A stretch of DNA of 64,000 nt from Massilia sp. BJB1822 (GCF_013369485.1 NZ_JABWEB010000008.1:147906-211905); one strand, 5' to 3'. Positions 8,543 through 18,111 are shown, counted from the stretch's first letter. Notes: a model not told the origin generated them from the sequence alone. Translations and numbers: made by a program.

Positions 8543-9025
8543 TTATTCGAGAATCATCTTGCCGATCATTACATTATTGAACGGCTTTTCCAGTCTTTCC
8601 TTTTCATACGTCTCATCGAAAGCCTTGTTCAGCTCTTCGGCGAACTGGTCGATGGACATGGTTTCCGCCTTGGCCATCGGCAGCGCCGACAGTGACTTGA
8701 CGGCGATGCTGCGCAGCAGCGGCAAGTGTTCCTTGGCCTCTTTTTCCTTTTCCGCGGTGGTGGCCACCACCAGATCGGCCGACATATAGTGCGGCACGGC
8801 ATCGCCCGGCGCCTTGCGCAGCATGACGATGACTTTGTCCACGGTCAGGTATTTGGGCGGCTTGCCGTCGCCGCGCGGCGCATCGACCTTGGCATGGGCC
8901 GAGGCCGATGCGGGCGTGGCCGCGTTGGCGGCGCCTTTTCCCATATACCAGACGGCGCCGCCGGCGATGGCGGCGGCCAGCACGGCCACGCCAGCCAGGG
9001 CGATGATCAATTTCATATTCTTCAT
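8543..9025 (-). CDS. fliL: Flagellar basal body-associated protein FliL
   Basis: Inner-membrane protein that rings the stator. It is 160 residues long with one N-terminal membrane helix (residues about 5-28), a short flexible linker and a periplasmic domain (KYLTVDKVIVMLRKAPGD, then DLVVATTAEKEKEAKEHLP) typical of FliL. The position between fliK and fliA matches the lafE-lafF-lafS type order. Confidence 0.88.
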   Translation of the reverse strand: MKNMKLIIALAGVAVLAAAIAGGAVWYMGKGAANAATPASASAHAKVDAPRGDGKPPKYLTVDKVIVMLRKAPGDAVPHYMSADLVVATTAEKEKEAKEHLPLLRSIAVKSLSALPMAKAETMSIDQFAEELNKAFDETYEKERLEKPFNNVMIGKMILE

Positions 9026-9032
9026 CCTTGTC

Positions 9033-10235
9033 TTACTCCTGATCGCTCAGCATGGCAAAGGTGGAAGTGGTACCGTCCTCGGAGAGGGCGCGGCCCGGCT
9101 GGCGGCCGTTCGGCTCGCGCTCGGGTTGACGGCCACGGCCGTCGGCATCGGCAAAGCCCTGGCCGCGACCGCTGGCCGAGACCGTCACCGCCACATCGCC
9201 GTACTGGCGCTGCGACAGATCCTGGCGCATGGTGTCGCCGATGGTATTCAATTGACGCAGCACTTCGCCGTGGCTGGCCGACAGGGTCACCTGCAGGGCG
9301 CCGGCCGTGTGGCGGATCGAGATTTCCACGCTGCCCAGATTGGGCGGATCGAGGCGGATCACGGCATGGTCGCTATTGCGCTGCAACTGCAGCTGCAGGC
9401 GGTCGCCCAGGGCCGCGCGCAGCGGCTGCTGCCACTGGTCGGGCGCGCCGGCCAGCTTCACGCTGTCGGCGGCGGCGCCATTTTGCAGGGCGGTGTTGGC
9501 AAACAGGGTCTTGAAGCCGGCGCCGGCCAGGGCGGCATCGCCGGCCGCTTCCTTGACGGCGGCCTGGGTGTCGCCGCTGCGGCCGCTCTGCACGGTGTTC
9601 AGTTCGGCCAGCAGGGGGGCGGCATTCTCGCGCGTGCCGGCGGCGGCCTGGCCGGCGAGCGGCAGGGGCAGGGCGGCGGCGCGTTCATTGGCGGCTGGCT
9701 GCGGTGCGGCTTGGCCCTTGCCTTGTAGCTGGCTGGCCAGCTGCGGCGGCAGCGGCAGAATGCTGCGCGCAGCCGCGTCGTCATGCTGCGGCGCCAGCGC
9801 GCGGGCCTGCTGTTCGGCTTGCGCCGCCAGCAAGGCGGGATGGGTCGGGGCAGCGCTGTTGGCGTCGATCGCGGCGATGCCGGCCGTGCCCGCAGGCTGG
9901 CTGGCCGTGGCGTTCACGGGAGCCGGCGCGGCGGCAATGGCGGGCGCCAGCGCGGCCAGCATGCCCGGCTGGGGCAGGGTGCTGAAAGCGGCGGTGGCGG
10001 CGCTGGTGTCGGCCGGGGCGGCGGCTTCGTCGGCGCCGTGGCTCTCCTCGGTTTCCGGCTGGGCGGCATCGGACGCGCTGGCCGTGTCCACCAAGCCCAG
10101 CAATTGACCAAAGAGGGAGAGAGGAGCGGCACCCGCAGCCGTGCTCAACAGGCCAGCCGCCTCGGGAGCGGGCGGGGCGATGTCGAGGAGGGTAGGGGCG
10201 GCAGCCGGGGCTGCGCCTATGGATGTCATGCTCAT
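9033..10235 (-). CDS. fliK: Flagellar hook-length control protein FliK
   Basis: Secreted molecular ruler that sets hook length and switches export specificity. The first ~270 residues are Ala/Gln/Pro-rich and of low complexity, as expected for the ruler part. The C-terminal domain (about residues 280-375) has LGDRLQLQLQRNSDHAVIRL and LGSVEISIRHTAGALQVTLS, the Flg_hook substrate-switch domain. It starts within the fliT stop (ATGA overlap) and is followed after 7 bp by fliL. Confidence 0.92.
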   Translation of the reverse strand: MSMTSIGAAPAAAPTLLDIAPPAPEAAGLLSTAAGAAPLSLFGQLLGLVDTASASDAAQPETEESHGADEAAAPADTSAATAAFSTLPQPGMLAALAPAIAAAPAPVNATASQPAGTAGIAAIDANSAAPTHPALLAAQAEQQARALAPQHDDAAARSILPLPPQLASQLQGKGQAAPQPAANERAAALPLPLAGQAAAGTRENAAPLLAELNTVQSGRSGDTQAAVKEAAGDAALAGAGFKTLFANTALQNGAAADSVKLAGAPDQWQQPLRAALGDRLQLQLQRNSDHAVIRLDPPNLGSVEISIRHTAGALQVTLSASHGEVLRQLNTIGDTMRQDLSQRQYGDVAVTVSASGRGQGFADADGRGRQPEREPNGRQPGRALSEDGTTSTFAMLSDQE

Positions 10236-10543
10236 GCGTCGTTTCCGATTACTTCGTTATCAAGGGAATAGGCATACCAGCCTTCTTTATTATTGTTCAT
10301 GCTGCTCAGGCGCTCGGCCGTGTCCTTGCAGGCGGCCGTGCAGCGCGCCAGCGCTGCGCCATGCTGCTGGCGCAGCGCCGCCAGCGCCGCCACTTCGGGC
10401 GGCGTCCAGCGGCCTTGCTGGGCCAGTGCCGGCAAGGTGGCGGCCACCAGCGCGTCGGCCGCCGCCAGTGCCGTCCAGTCGGCGGCAATGCTGGCGGCGC
10501 TCAGTTTTTGCGCCAGTTGCAGCAAGGTTTGCTGCCTATCCAT
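10232..10543 (-). CDS. fliT: Probable flagellar chaperone FliT
   Basis: A 103-residue, mostly helical cytoplasmic protein with a TALAAADALVAATLPALAQQ-type amphipathic region. Its place directly after fliS (8-bp overlap) and before fliK (4-bp overlap) is that of FliT, the FliD export chaperone; in lateral clusters an equivalent small gene lies at the same spot. Sequence alone is not diagnostic, so the call is mainly from context. Confidence 0.65.
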   Translation of the reverse strand: MDRQQTLLQLAQKLSAASIAADWTALAAADALVAATLPALAQQGRWTPPEVAALAALRQQHGAALARCTAACKDTAERLSSMNNNKEGWYAYSLDNEVIGNDA

Positions 10544-10922
10544 TCGCTTGCACGCCCAGCCAGCCTTGCTTGATGGTGGTCTGCAAGGTCACCACCTCAT
10601 CGATAATTTCCGGATTCATATCGATGCCGGCGCGGTACAGGCGGGCGGCGCAATAGTCATACAGACGGCTCAGATTGACGACCACTTCGCCGCCATTCTC
10701 GAAATCGAGCGAGCTGGCCATGCCATTGATGATTTGCGTGCACTTGTTCAGGCTGTTCGCCTTGAGTTCGTAGCGGCGCGCCACGATGTGGGCGCGCGCG
10801 CGGGCCAGCTCTTCCAGCAGGCCATCGGTCAGTACCAGCACCAGCTCGACCGGGGAGGCGCGGGCCGTCTGCGCATCCAGGTTGACCGAGTGATAGCTGC
10901 TGTAGGCATCCTGGTTCATCAT
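10536..10922 (-). CDS. fliS: Flagellar export chaperone FliS
   Basis: Cytoplasmic chaperone that binds the flagellin C-terminus before export. The 128-residue protein shows the FliS layout: N-terminal YSSYHSVNLDAQTARASPVE, then LVLVLTDGLLEELARARAHI, and a C-terminal helix pair. Two adjacent in-frame ATGs (10922, 10919) could both serve as start. It follows fliD after 32 bp and overlaps fliT by 8 bp. Confidence 0.93.
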   Translation of the reverse strand: MMNQDAYSSYHSVNLDAQTARASPVELVLVLTDGLLEELARARAHIVARRYELKANSLNKCTQIINGMASSLDFENGGEVVVNLSRLYDYCAARLYRAGIDMNPEIIDEVVTLQTTIKQGWLGVQANG

Positions 10923-10954
10923 TGTTTCACCGTCTTGCGTTAAGGGTTGGGAGA

Positions 10955-12343
10955 TCAGTTATTGCTCTTGTTGCCGAACATGGCATCGAACATGCTCAAA
11001 GTACCGTTCATCTGGTTTTGCAGGGTTTGCAGCTTGACGTACTGGTCCAGATAGCGCTTGTAGACGCCGTCATATTGACGATCCAGTTCGGCTTGCTTGT
11101 TGGTCAGCTTGATCTGCAGCTTGTCCAGAAAGCCGCGGCGGTTGACCAGTTGGCCCTTGCTCAAGTCGGTCCATTGGTTCATCAGCTTGTCCATACCGCC
11201 CAGCACACCACTCGGGGTCGATAGACTGGCGCTGCCGAAAATCTTGTCGAGCGAAGTGGGGTCGGCCGCCAACGCCTTGCCCAGGCGGGTTGCGTCGAGG
11301 GTCAGACTGCCTTCGCGCGTGGCCATGATGCCGTAGGTCACCAGGCTTTGCGAACCCAGTGCCTGACGCATGGTGTTTCGCATGCCGTTGCGCAGCGCCA
11401 GCAGACCGGAATCGTTGGCAAAGACGCCCGGCGCCACGCCAGTTTTCGGATCGCCAGGATTGGTCACATCCTTGAGCACGGCATCGAGCTTGTTATAGGC
11501 GTCGACGAAAGCTTGCACATTGCTGGCGGTGGCCGCGGCGTCATTGCCCACCGTCAGCGTGACGGGCGCCTCGCCGACGCCCTGGGCCTTGGTGAAGGTC
11601 ATTGACACGCCATCGATCGGGGTGAAAATGTTGGTGGCCTGTTCCATCTTAAGTCCCGTGCCTTGCGGGCCGGCCCATACGATGGCATTTTGTGCCGCCT
11701 GCATGATCTTCATCTTGCTCTCATCGAGCGCCGCCTTGAGTGTCGGGTCAGTGACGCCGACCGGATCGAGCTTGACACCGCCGTCCTTGCCGGTGTTGGT
11801 CGAACTCAGCACCAAGGTGGTTTGACCGTCGATGGTCATGGTGGAGGCGGTGACGCGCGAGTTATTATTGGCCGCGATATTGATGGCAGCCGCGATTTCC
11901 TTGGCCGTCAGGGCACCATTCATATCCTTGTCGGCGCTGGCCAGGTCGACGGTGAAATTGCTGCCATCGCCCAGGGTCAGGGTCAGGGTGCCACTGCCGG
12001 CTGCCGTGGTGTCAGTGATACCGCCGTAGGATACCTGGCCGGCCGTGGCCAGTTGCTGCACATAGAAGGAATAGCTGCCGGCGCTGGCCGTGGTGGTGGC
12101 CGTGGCGGTTCCGACGGCCGCGCTGAAGGTGGCTGAATTGGCAATTACGCTCTTCTTCGAGGTCAGAGTCGCCAGGGCGCTCTCGAAGGCCTTAATCGCC
12201 GTGCTGACCTTGGTCAGGCCGGCCGAATCAGCTTGCATGCCTCTGACGGCAGTATTCTGGCGGTCCACCGCGCCAGCCAGATACTTGTTGGCCATGGCTT
12301 TGGCGGTGGGGATCGGATCGTAATTTGGGGCGGTGATTGCCAT
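10955..12343 (-). CDS. fliD: Flagellar filament capping protein FliD (HAP2)
   Basis: Pentameric cap that folds flagellin at the filament tip. The 462-residue protein has the FliD N-terminal domain (ADSAGLTKVSTAIKAFESAL, about residues 38-57), a central variable domain, and a coiled C-terminus ending in a YVKLQTLQNQMNGTLSMFDAMF segment. A GGAGC ribosome-binding site precedes the ATG. It heads the fliD-S-T-K-L run, and the 82 bp before it have room for its own promoter. Confidence 0.95.
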   Translation of the reverse strand: MAITAPNYDPIPTAKAMANKYLAGAVDRQNTAVRGMQADSAGLTKVSTAIKAFESALATLTSKKSVIANSATFSAAVGTATATTTASAGSYSFYVQQLATAGQVSYGGITDTTAAGSGTLTLTLGDGSNFTVDLASADKDMNGALTAKEIAAAINIAANNNSRVTASTMTIDGQTTLVLSSTNTGKDGGVKLDPVGVTDPTLKAALDESKMKIMQAAQNAIVWAGPQGTGLKMEQATNIFTPIDGVSMTFTKAQGVGEAPVTLTVGNDAAATASNVQAFVDAYNKLDAVLKDVTNPGDPKTGVAPGVFANDSGLLALRNGMRNTMRQALGSQSLVTYGIMATREGSLTLDATRLGKALAADPTSLDKIFGSASLSTPSGVLGGMDKLMNQWTDLSKGQLVNRRGFLDKLQIKLTNKQAELDRQYDGVYKRYLDQYVKLQTLQNQMNGTLSMFDAMFGNKSNN

Positions 12344-12425
12344 TTTCGTGCTCCGTGGAAATATATTGGAAGTGTACTCTGGTAAGGGGCGACCTAAGTA
12401 GTGTTCCTATGAAATTTATTTCGTA

Positions 12426-12866
12426 TCAAAGGGCTTTTTGCCCGCGGAGCCACAATTGTGTTGCCAGTTCATCATTTTTTTTGCGCTCCTGCTGCGCCTG
12501 TTCCTTGCGCACCGTCTGCTGGGTCTTCTCCAGCACTTGGCCCAGCACTTCGCGCTTGGCATAGGCCGCGTTCAAGGCGCGCTGCGAGACGGCCATATCG
12601 GCCTCGTGCATGGTCAGGTCGAGGCGGTGGGTATCGACCAGCTGCATCACCGCTTCCTTGTAGTTGCCGCAATTGACCGACAGGGCCAGGGGCAGGCTGC
12701 CGCTGGCGCCGCTATTCGTATACAAGCTGGTGAGCCGGTCCAGGCTTTTCTGGTAACGCTCGCGCACGCTGTTTTTTTCCGCCATTTCCGCCTGCAGCTT
12801 TTCCACTTCCGTATTGCGCAGCGAGACCAGGGTATGCAGACTACGAATCGTGTTGTGGTGTTTCAT
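12426..12866 (-). CDS. fliJ: Flagellar export protein FliJ
   Basis: Coiled-coil protein (146 residues) of the flagellar export ATPase complex, acting as the stalk in the FliI hexamer and as an escort of chaperones. The sequence is almost wholly heptad-rich, charged helix, with a basic, Gln-rich tail (EKTQQTVRKEQAQQERKKND). It overlaps the fliI stop by 4 bp (ATGA). FliJ proteins diverge strongly, so context is a major part of this call. Confidence 0.85.
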   Translation of the reverse strand: MKHHNTIRSLHTLVSLRNTEVEKLQAEMAEKNSVRERYQKSLDRLTSLYTNSGASGSLPLALSVNCGNYKEAVMQLVDTHRLDLTMHEADMAVSQRALNAAYAKREVLGQVLEKTQQTVRKEQAQQERKKNDELATQLWLRGQKAL

Positions 12867-14173
12867 GCCATCAGCCTTTCAAGTTCTTCCACGCAGGGGA
12901 GATAGGGCGCCGCTTCCTTGGTGCCCTGGCACAGGAATTCTTCGATGTGGGGATGCAGGTTGACGGCCCGGTCGGTCACCGGGTCGGCGCCGGGCACATA
13001 AGCGCCCAGCGGAATCAGGTCGCGCACCCGTTCGTGGCGCGCCATCGCCGCTTTCAGCGCGCGCGCCGCCTGCATATGTTCCTTGCTGATCACATGGTTC
13101 ATGCAGCGGCTGATCGAGGCGGCGACGTCGATGGCCGGGTAGTGGCCCCGTTCGGCCAGCTCGCGCGTGAGCACGATGTGGCCGTCGAGGATGGCGCGCG
13201 CGGTATCGACCACCGGGTCTTGCTGGTCGTCGCCTTCGGCCAGCACGGTGTAGATGGCGCTCATGCTGCCGTCCTGGTTTTCGCCGTTGCCGGCCGATTC
13301 CACCAGCTGCGGCAGATTGGAAAACACGGACGGCGGATAACCCTTGGTGGCGGGCGGCTCGCCCAGGGCCAGCGCCACTTCGCGCAAGGCCATGGCGTAA
13401 CGGGTGAGGGAATCGACCAGCAGCAAGACATTCTTGCCCTGGTCGCGGAAATGGGCGGCGATCGAATGGCACAGCTCGGTGGCCATGATGCGCATCAGCG
13501 GCGACTCGTCGGCCGGCGCGATCACCAGCACGGCCTTGCGCAAGCCGTCCGGTCCCAGCGACATTTCAACGAATTCGCGCACTTCGCGCGAGCGTTCGCC
13601 GATCAGGCCGACCACCACCACATCGGCCACGGTCTGGCGCGTGATCAAGCCCAGCAGGACGGATTTGCCGACGCCCGAGCCGGCCATCAGGCCCACGCGC
13701 TGGCCCTGGCCCAGGGTCAGCATGGCATTGATGGCGCGCACGCCCACATCGAGCGGTTCGGTGACGGGTTTTTTCTTCAGGGGATGCACGCGCGGCGGCT
13801 GCATTTCGAGCGGGAAGTCGCCGCCCAGCTTGCCCAGGCCATCGATCGGTTCGCCCAAGCCATTGACCATGCGGCCCAGCCAGCCGGGGCCGATCTGCAG
13901 GCTGAGCTTGTCTGAGCCGGGCAGCACGCGGGCGCCGGTGGTCAGGCCGGCCGCCTTCTTGAACGGCATTAAAAACGATAGCTTGTCGCGAAAGCCCACC
14001 ACTTGCGCATCGAGCCAACTGCCATCGACCGTCTCGATCTGGCAACGCTGGCCGGTGTACAGGGGGCAGCCGACGGCCTCGAGCAGCAAGCCGGAGGCAC
14101 CCACCAGGCGGCCCGTCGGGGTCGCCAGTGGCACTTCATCCAGCTCCAGCTTGCGCAAGGCATCGGCTATCAT
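12863..14173 (-). CDS. fliI: Flagellum-specific ATPase FliI
   Basis: Cytoplasmic ATPase that powers and orders flagellar protein export. The 436-residue protein has Walker A GSGVGKS at residues 165-171, Walker B NVLLLVD near 248-254, and the SRCMNHVI-type C-terminal region. It is related to the F1 beta subunit and typical in length. It lies in the fliH-I-J chain with 4-bp overlaps on both sides. Confidence 0.97.
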   Translation of the reverse strand: MIADALRKLELDEVPLATPTGRLVGASGLLLEAVGCPLYTGQRCQIETVDGSWLDAQVVGFRDKLSFLMPFKKAAGLTTGARVLPGSDKLSLQIGPGWLGRMVNGLGEPIDGLGKLGGDFPLEMQPPRVHPLKKKPVTEPLDVGVRAINAMLTLGQGQRVGLMAGSGVGKSVLLGLITRQTVADVVVVGLIGERSREVREFVEMSLGPDGLRKAVLVIAPADESPLMRIMATELCHSIAAHFRDQGKNVLLLVDSLTRYAMALREVALALGEPPATKGYPPSVFSNLPQLVESAGNGENQDGSMSAIYTVLAEGDDQQDPVVDTARAILDGHIVLTRELAERGHYPAIDVAASISRCMNHVISKEHMQAARALKAAMARHERVRDLIPLGAYVPGADPVTDRAVNLHPHIEEFLCQGTKEAAPYLPCVEELERLMA

Positions 14174-14874
14174 TCTTCGCTCTCGGCTTCATCGCCGGTA
14201 TCGGCGGCCTGTAACTGATTATCGACCTGTTCCATGACCGCGGCAAGCCGCTGATGACAGCCGGCATCAACTTCACTATCGCCAGCCTTGATGCGGCATT
14301 CGCCCACTTCCAGGCGGGCGTCGGCGATCAGGTTCCAGCGCTTGGCGCGCTTGGGATCGAGCTCGTTGATGCGGCGCATCTCTTCTGGATTCAGGAACAC
14401 ATCGATCTCTTCGCGCGTCGGCGGCATCGAGGCCAGGGTCTCGTCGACCAGGGCCATGATCTGCACCGGTTGCAGCGCCAGCTCGGCGCGGATCACCTGG
14501 CGCGCCACCTTGGCCACCAGGTCCACCACTTCCTTGCGCTGGGCGGCGCGGTAATCGGCGCGCAGCTTTTTCAGGCTCTTCAGCATGGCGTCGACCGGGC
14601 GCGCGGCATGCTCGAAGCCGGCCAGCACTTCCTGCCGGCCTTCTTCGCGGCCCTGTTCGGTGCCGGCGCTGCGGCCGGCCTCGAAACCGTCGTCCTGGCC
14701 GCGCTGCAAGCCGGCTTCATAGCCTTCGCGCTGACCCTGCTCGAAACCTTCGCTGAGCGAAGCCTGCCATTGGGCCGAATCGACTTGCACGCCGCCATGG
14801 GCGCCGTTGCGCAGCGAGGGCGGCGGCGTGAACTGGGCCAGCGGCGGGAAGCGGTAGGGACGGAATTGCTTCAT
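14170..14874 (-). CDS. fliH: Flagellar export-complex protein FliH
   Basis: Negative regulator and tether of FliI, linking it to the C-ring. The ATG at 14874 (MKQFRPYRFPPL) overlaps the fliG stop by 4 bp and gives 234 residues; the longer frame is antisense-like filler. Residues ~45-90 carry a run of Gly-containing helix repeats (GFEQGQREGYEAGLQRG, then GFEAGRSAGTEQGREEG), the GxxxG repeat characteristic of FliH. The C-terminal domain is V/A-type ATPase subunit-like (RADYRAAQRKEVVDLVAKVA). Confidence 0.94.
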   Translation of the reverse strand: MKQFRPYRFPPLAQFTPPPSLRNGAHGGVQVDSAQWQASLSEGFEQGQREGYEAGLQRGQDDGFEAGRSAGTEQGREEGRQEVLAGFEHAARPVDAMLKSLKKLRADYRAAQRKEVVDLVAKVARQVIRAELALQPVQIMALVDETLASMPPTREEIDVFLNPEEMRRINELDPKRAKRWNLIADARLEVGECRIKAGDSEVDAGCHQRLAAVMEQVDNQLQAADTGDEAESEE

Positions 14875-15899
14875 TCGACCACCGTTTCGGCGAACAGCTG
14901 CACTTCGACTTCGCCGGCGTCGGCCAGCGCCTTGACGGTGGCCATGATTTCCTGGCGCGTCGATTCGATGCGCGACAGCGGCACCGGGCCGGCGCGGCGC
15001 ATCATGTCCTCGAAGGCTTGCGCCTGGCGTTTCGGCATGGTGCGCAGCACGGCGTCGCGGATCGACAGCTCGGCGCCCTTGAGCGCGATGGCCCACTGCT
15101 CGAGCGGCACTTCCTCGATGATGCGGGTGAGGGTGACTTCGGTCTGGGTCGACAGGATGAGGAAGTCGTACATCGACAGCTCGATCTGTTCCACCACTTC
15201 CGGATCGTGGGCGCGCAGCAGTTCGACGATCTGGGCGCGGTTGCCGGGCAGGCGGTTGAGGATCTCGGCCACTTGGCGCACGCCTTCCACGCTGGTGCTC
15301 TGCATGTCGAAGCTGCTCAGGCAGCGGTTGACCAGCTCGTCCAGTTCGGCCAGCAGGTCGCGGTCGATCTCATCCAGGCGCGCCAGGTTCAGGAGCACCA
15401 GGTCGCGTCCTTCCAGCGGCAGGGCGTCGAGGATCTGGCCGGCCAGGGTGGGCGGCAGGAAGGCCAGGAAGACGGCCTGCATGCGCACGTGTTCGTTGGC
15501 GATGTAGTCGGCCAGCCATTTGGCCGAGGCCCACTGCAGGCGCGCCATTTTCGGACGCAGCTCGTCGCCGTAGATATTGTTGAGCACGGTGTTCGCGATA
15601 TCGCCGCCCAGCGCCAGATCGAGCGAGCGCTTGAGGTAGCTGCGCGAGGCGCCATGCACGCCCGACTGTTGGCGGTAATCGTCGAAGAAGGTCTGCATGG
15701 CCAGCTTCACCGATTCGACCTTGATGCCGCTCATGCGCGACATCACTTGCGTCACTTCGAGCAGCTCTTCGCGCGAGAGGCAGCGCAGCACGGCCGCGGC
15801 CGGCTCTTCGCCTATGCTCAGCAGCACGATGGCTGCCTGTTCCACCGGGCTCAGCAAGCCATCGGCGGCGTCATCATTGAGGTGAGTGAGTTCGGCCAT
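14871..15899 (-). CDS. fliG: Flagellar motor switch protein FliG
   Basis: C-ring rotor protein that contacts MotA and transmits torque. The 342-residue protein has the N-terminal FliF-binding part, a middle armadillo part and a C-terminal torque domain (IALKGAELSIRDAVLRTMPK, then EDMMRRAGPVPLSRIE). The EHPQR motif that normally binds FliM reads EHVRM at residues 136-140, an unusual change. It overlaps the fliF end by 26 bp and fliH by 4 bp. Confidence 0.95.
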   Translation of the reverse strand: MAELTHLNDDAADGLLSPVEQAAIVLLSIGEEPAAAVLRCLSREELLEVTQVMSRMSGIKVESVKLAMQTFFDDYRQQSGVHGASRSYLKRSLDLALGGDIANTVLNNIYGDELRPKMARLQWASAKWLADYIANEHVRMQAVFLAFLPPTLAGQILDALPLEGRDLVLLNLARLDEIDRDLLAELDELVNRCLSSFDMQSTSVEGVRQVAEILNRLPGNRAQIVELLRAHDPEVVEQIELSMYDFLILSTQTEVTLTRIIEEVPLEQWAIALKGAELSIRDAVLRTMPKRQAQAFEDMMRRAGPVPLSRIESTRQEIMATVKALADAGEVEVQLFAETVVE

Positions 15900-17706
15900 T
15901 TTTCTGCATCCATTGTTTGACGACTTCTGCCACGCGTTCGGGCTCTTTCTCTGCCAGCACCTTCAGGTGGTCGACCATGACGTCGACCGACGAGCCGGTA
16001 GGCGGCAGATCGTAATTTTCCAGCAGCGGCACCACCGGCATGCCGGCGCCGTCGAGTTCGCCCGCCTTCTCGCTGACGGCACCTTCCGGCGCGCCGAGGG
16101 CGGCCGCACCGGCCGCCGCGGTGGCGGCACCGGCCGCGCCCGGCAGGGCGGCACCTTCGCCGGCAGCGGCGCCCACCGTGGTGGCGCTGATGGCGCGCCG
16201 TTCGGCGGCGGTGCGCGGCTTGGCCGGGGCGAAGCGGGCGGTGAGCAGGCGCAGCAGCGGACGGGCCAGCAGCAGATAGCCGAGCAGGGCGGCCACGGCA
16301 TAGCCGATCCAGGCGCTGAAGTCGACCACATTGTCGCGCTCCTGCCACCATGGCACTTCGGCCGCTTTCGGCGGGAAGTTCATGGCCGTCACCACCAGGG
16401 TGTCGCCGCGTTCGGTATTGATGCCCAGGCCATTGCGCAGCACCTTGTCGATATTGGCCAGCTCATTGGCGCTCCAGCCGGTTTTCGGCGTCGGCGCGGC
16501 GGCATGGGCCAGCACCACGGCCACGCTCTGGCGTTCCAGACGGCCGCGCGCGCGCTTGGTCTGGGTAATGCTGCGGTCATACGCATATTGGCGCGTGGTG
16601 GCATTCTTGCGCGCGGTGCCGTCGGGCAGGGCGGCGGCGGCGCCGGGCGCGCCAGGCGCGGCGCCAGGAGCCGCGCCGGCAGCAGGCGCCGCCGTGTTCG
16701 GCGCCGGATTGCCGGCGGCGTCGGTGGCTTGCTGCGGCGGACGGTTGGACAGGGTGCCGGGCACGCCCATCACCATGCGGTTGCGGTCTTGCTCGTCGCG
16801 CATGGCTTCGCTGGTGACTTTCGGCGTTTCGCCGTATTTCTCCACCGTTTCTTCCACCTTGTCATTGTCGACGGCGGCCGTGACGCTGATGCGGAAATTG
16901 TCGTCGCCCACGATCGGGCCCAGCAAGCCCTTGATATTGCCGCGGATTTCATCCTGGATGCGTTTGCCGCTCTCGCTATTGGCGGCGTTGGCGTCGTAGC
17001 CGTCAGCCAGGTCGACATGGGAAGACAGCAGATTGCCGGCCTGGTCGACCAGGCTCACGCGCGCCGGATTCAGGCTGGCCACGCTGCCGGCCACCATGTT
17101 CACGACGGCGGCGATGGTTTCCGGGCTCAGCTGGCGGCCCGGCTTGGTGGCCACCACCACCGAGGCCGAAGACTTGTCGCCGTCGCTCGAGACGAACGAG
17201 GTCGACTTGGCGATCGACAGGTGGACGCGCGCGCTGGCGATGGCGTCCAGGGTCATGATCGATTGCGCCAGCTCGCCCTCCAGGCCGCGCCGGAAGCGCA
17301 CGTCCTGGACGAACTGGGAGACGCCCAGCGGATCATTCTTGTCCATCAGCTCCAGGCCGGCCGGCAGTTGCGCCGTCACGCCCTTCGAGGCGAGCAGCAT
17401 GCGCACCTTGCCCAGCATGCCTTCCGGCACCATCACCTGGCCGCTGTCGGGGTGGACGCGGTAGGGGATGTTCTCGGCATCGAGCACATGCATCATATCG
17501 GCCGCCGCCACTTTTTCGCGCGCGCCGAAGACGGGCTTGTAGGCAGACTGGTCCTTCCAGAGGAACATCAGCACCAGGGCGGTGATGCCGATGGCCAGCA
17601 CCAGCAGCGGATACAGGGATTTCAGCAGGGCAGGGGAGAGCGCGGGCGCCGCATCCGGATTATCGGAGCGCCAGCGTCCGAAAGCGGACTTGAGGGTGTT
17701 GATCAC
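15874..17706 (-). CDS. fliF: Flagellar MS-ring protein FliF
   Basis: Inner-membrane ring on which the basal body is built. The 610-residue protein begins with a GTG codon. It has an N-terminal membrane helix (about residues 28-48), ring-building motifs with YKPVFGAREKVAAADMMHVL and VRFRRGLEGELAQSIMTLDA, a Pro/Ala-rich insertion near residues 340-370, a second helix (about 485-505) and a cytoplasmic FliG-binding tail. It lies 38 bp after fliE. Confidence 0.96.
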   Translation of the reverse strand: MINTLKSAFGRWRSDNPDAAPALSPALLKSLYPLLVLAIGITALVLMFLWKDQSAYKPVFGAREKVAAADMMHVLDAENIPYRVHPDSGQVMVPEGMLGKVRMLLASKGVTAQLPAGLELMDKNDPLGVSQFVQDVRFRRGLEGELAQSIMTLDAIASARVHLSIAKSTSFVSSDGDKSSASVVVATKPGRQLSPETIAAVVNMVAGSVASLNPARVSLVDQAGNLLSSHVDLADGYDANAANSESGKRIQDEIRGNIKGLLGPIVGDDNFRISVTAAVDNDKVEETVEKYGETPKVTSEAMRDEQDRNRMVMGVPGTLSNRPPQQATDAAGNPAPNTAAPAAGAAPGAAPGAPGAAAALPDGTARKNATTRQYAYDRSITQTKRARGRLERQSVAVVLAHAAAPTPKTGWSANELANIDKVLRNGLGINTERGDTLVVTAMNFPPKAAEVPWWQERDNVVDFSAWIGYAVAALLGYLLLARPLLRLLTARFAPAKPRTAAERRAISATTVGAAAGEGAALPGAAGAATAAAGAAALGAPEGAVSEKAGELDGAGMPVVPLLENYDLPPTGSSVDVMVDHLKVLAEKEPERVAEVVKQWMQKNGRTHSPQ

Positions 17707-17744
17707 GTTGGGGGCTTTCGCGGGATACGGGGAGAAAGGCTAGC

Positions 17745-18092
17745 TTACAGCGGGAGCTTGATCAGTTCATCAACCGCGCCCATCACCTTGTTGCGCACTT
17801 GCATCAACATCGAGAAGGACAGGCTGGCTTCCTGGCTGGCGAGCATGGCGCCGACCAGGTCGTTGGAGCGGCCGGCATCGACGTCGGCCATGGCCAGGCC
17901 GGCGGCCTGGTCGGCCGCGTTGACGCCGGCGACGGCGTCTTTCATCGATTGGGCGAAGGAAGCGGGTTGGGCGGCGGTCGGGCCGAATTGGGCGGCCGGC
18001 GCGACGGGCGCGGCCTGGTGGGCGAGCTCGGCGGCGGCATTTGCCAGCGACGCCAGATCGGCCTTGATCAGGCCAGCGATTTCATTTGCCAT
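17745..18092 (-). CDS. fliE: Flagellar hook-basal body adaptor FliE
   Basis: Rod-MS ring adaptor, the first substrate of the export gate. I start at the ATG at 18092 (MANEIAGLIK) because GGAGGTG lies just upstream; the frame is open to 18116. The 115-residue protein ends with the FliE signature (VGAMLASQEASLSFSMLMQV followed by RNKVMGAVDELIKLPL). It is the first gene of fliEFGHIJ and is divergent from fliM across a gap of about 0.5 kb. Confidence 0.93.
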   Translation of the reverse strand: MANEIAGLIKADLASLANAAAELAHQAAPVAPAAQFGPTAAQPASFAQSMKDAVAGVNAADQAAGLAMADVDAGRSNDLVGAMLASQEASLSFSMLMQVRNKVMGAVDELIKLPL

Positions 18093-18111
18093 CTTGTCAC
18101 CTCCACTTTCA

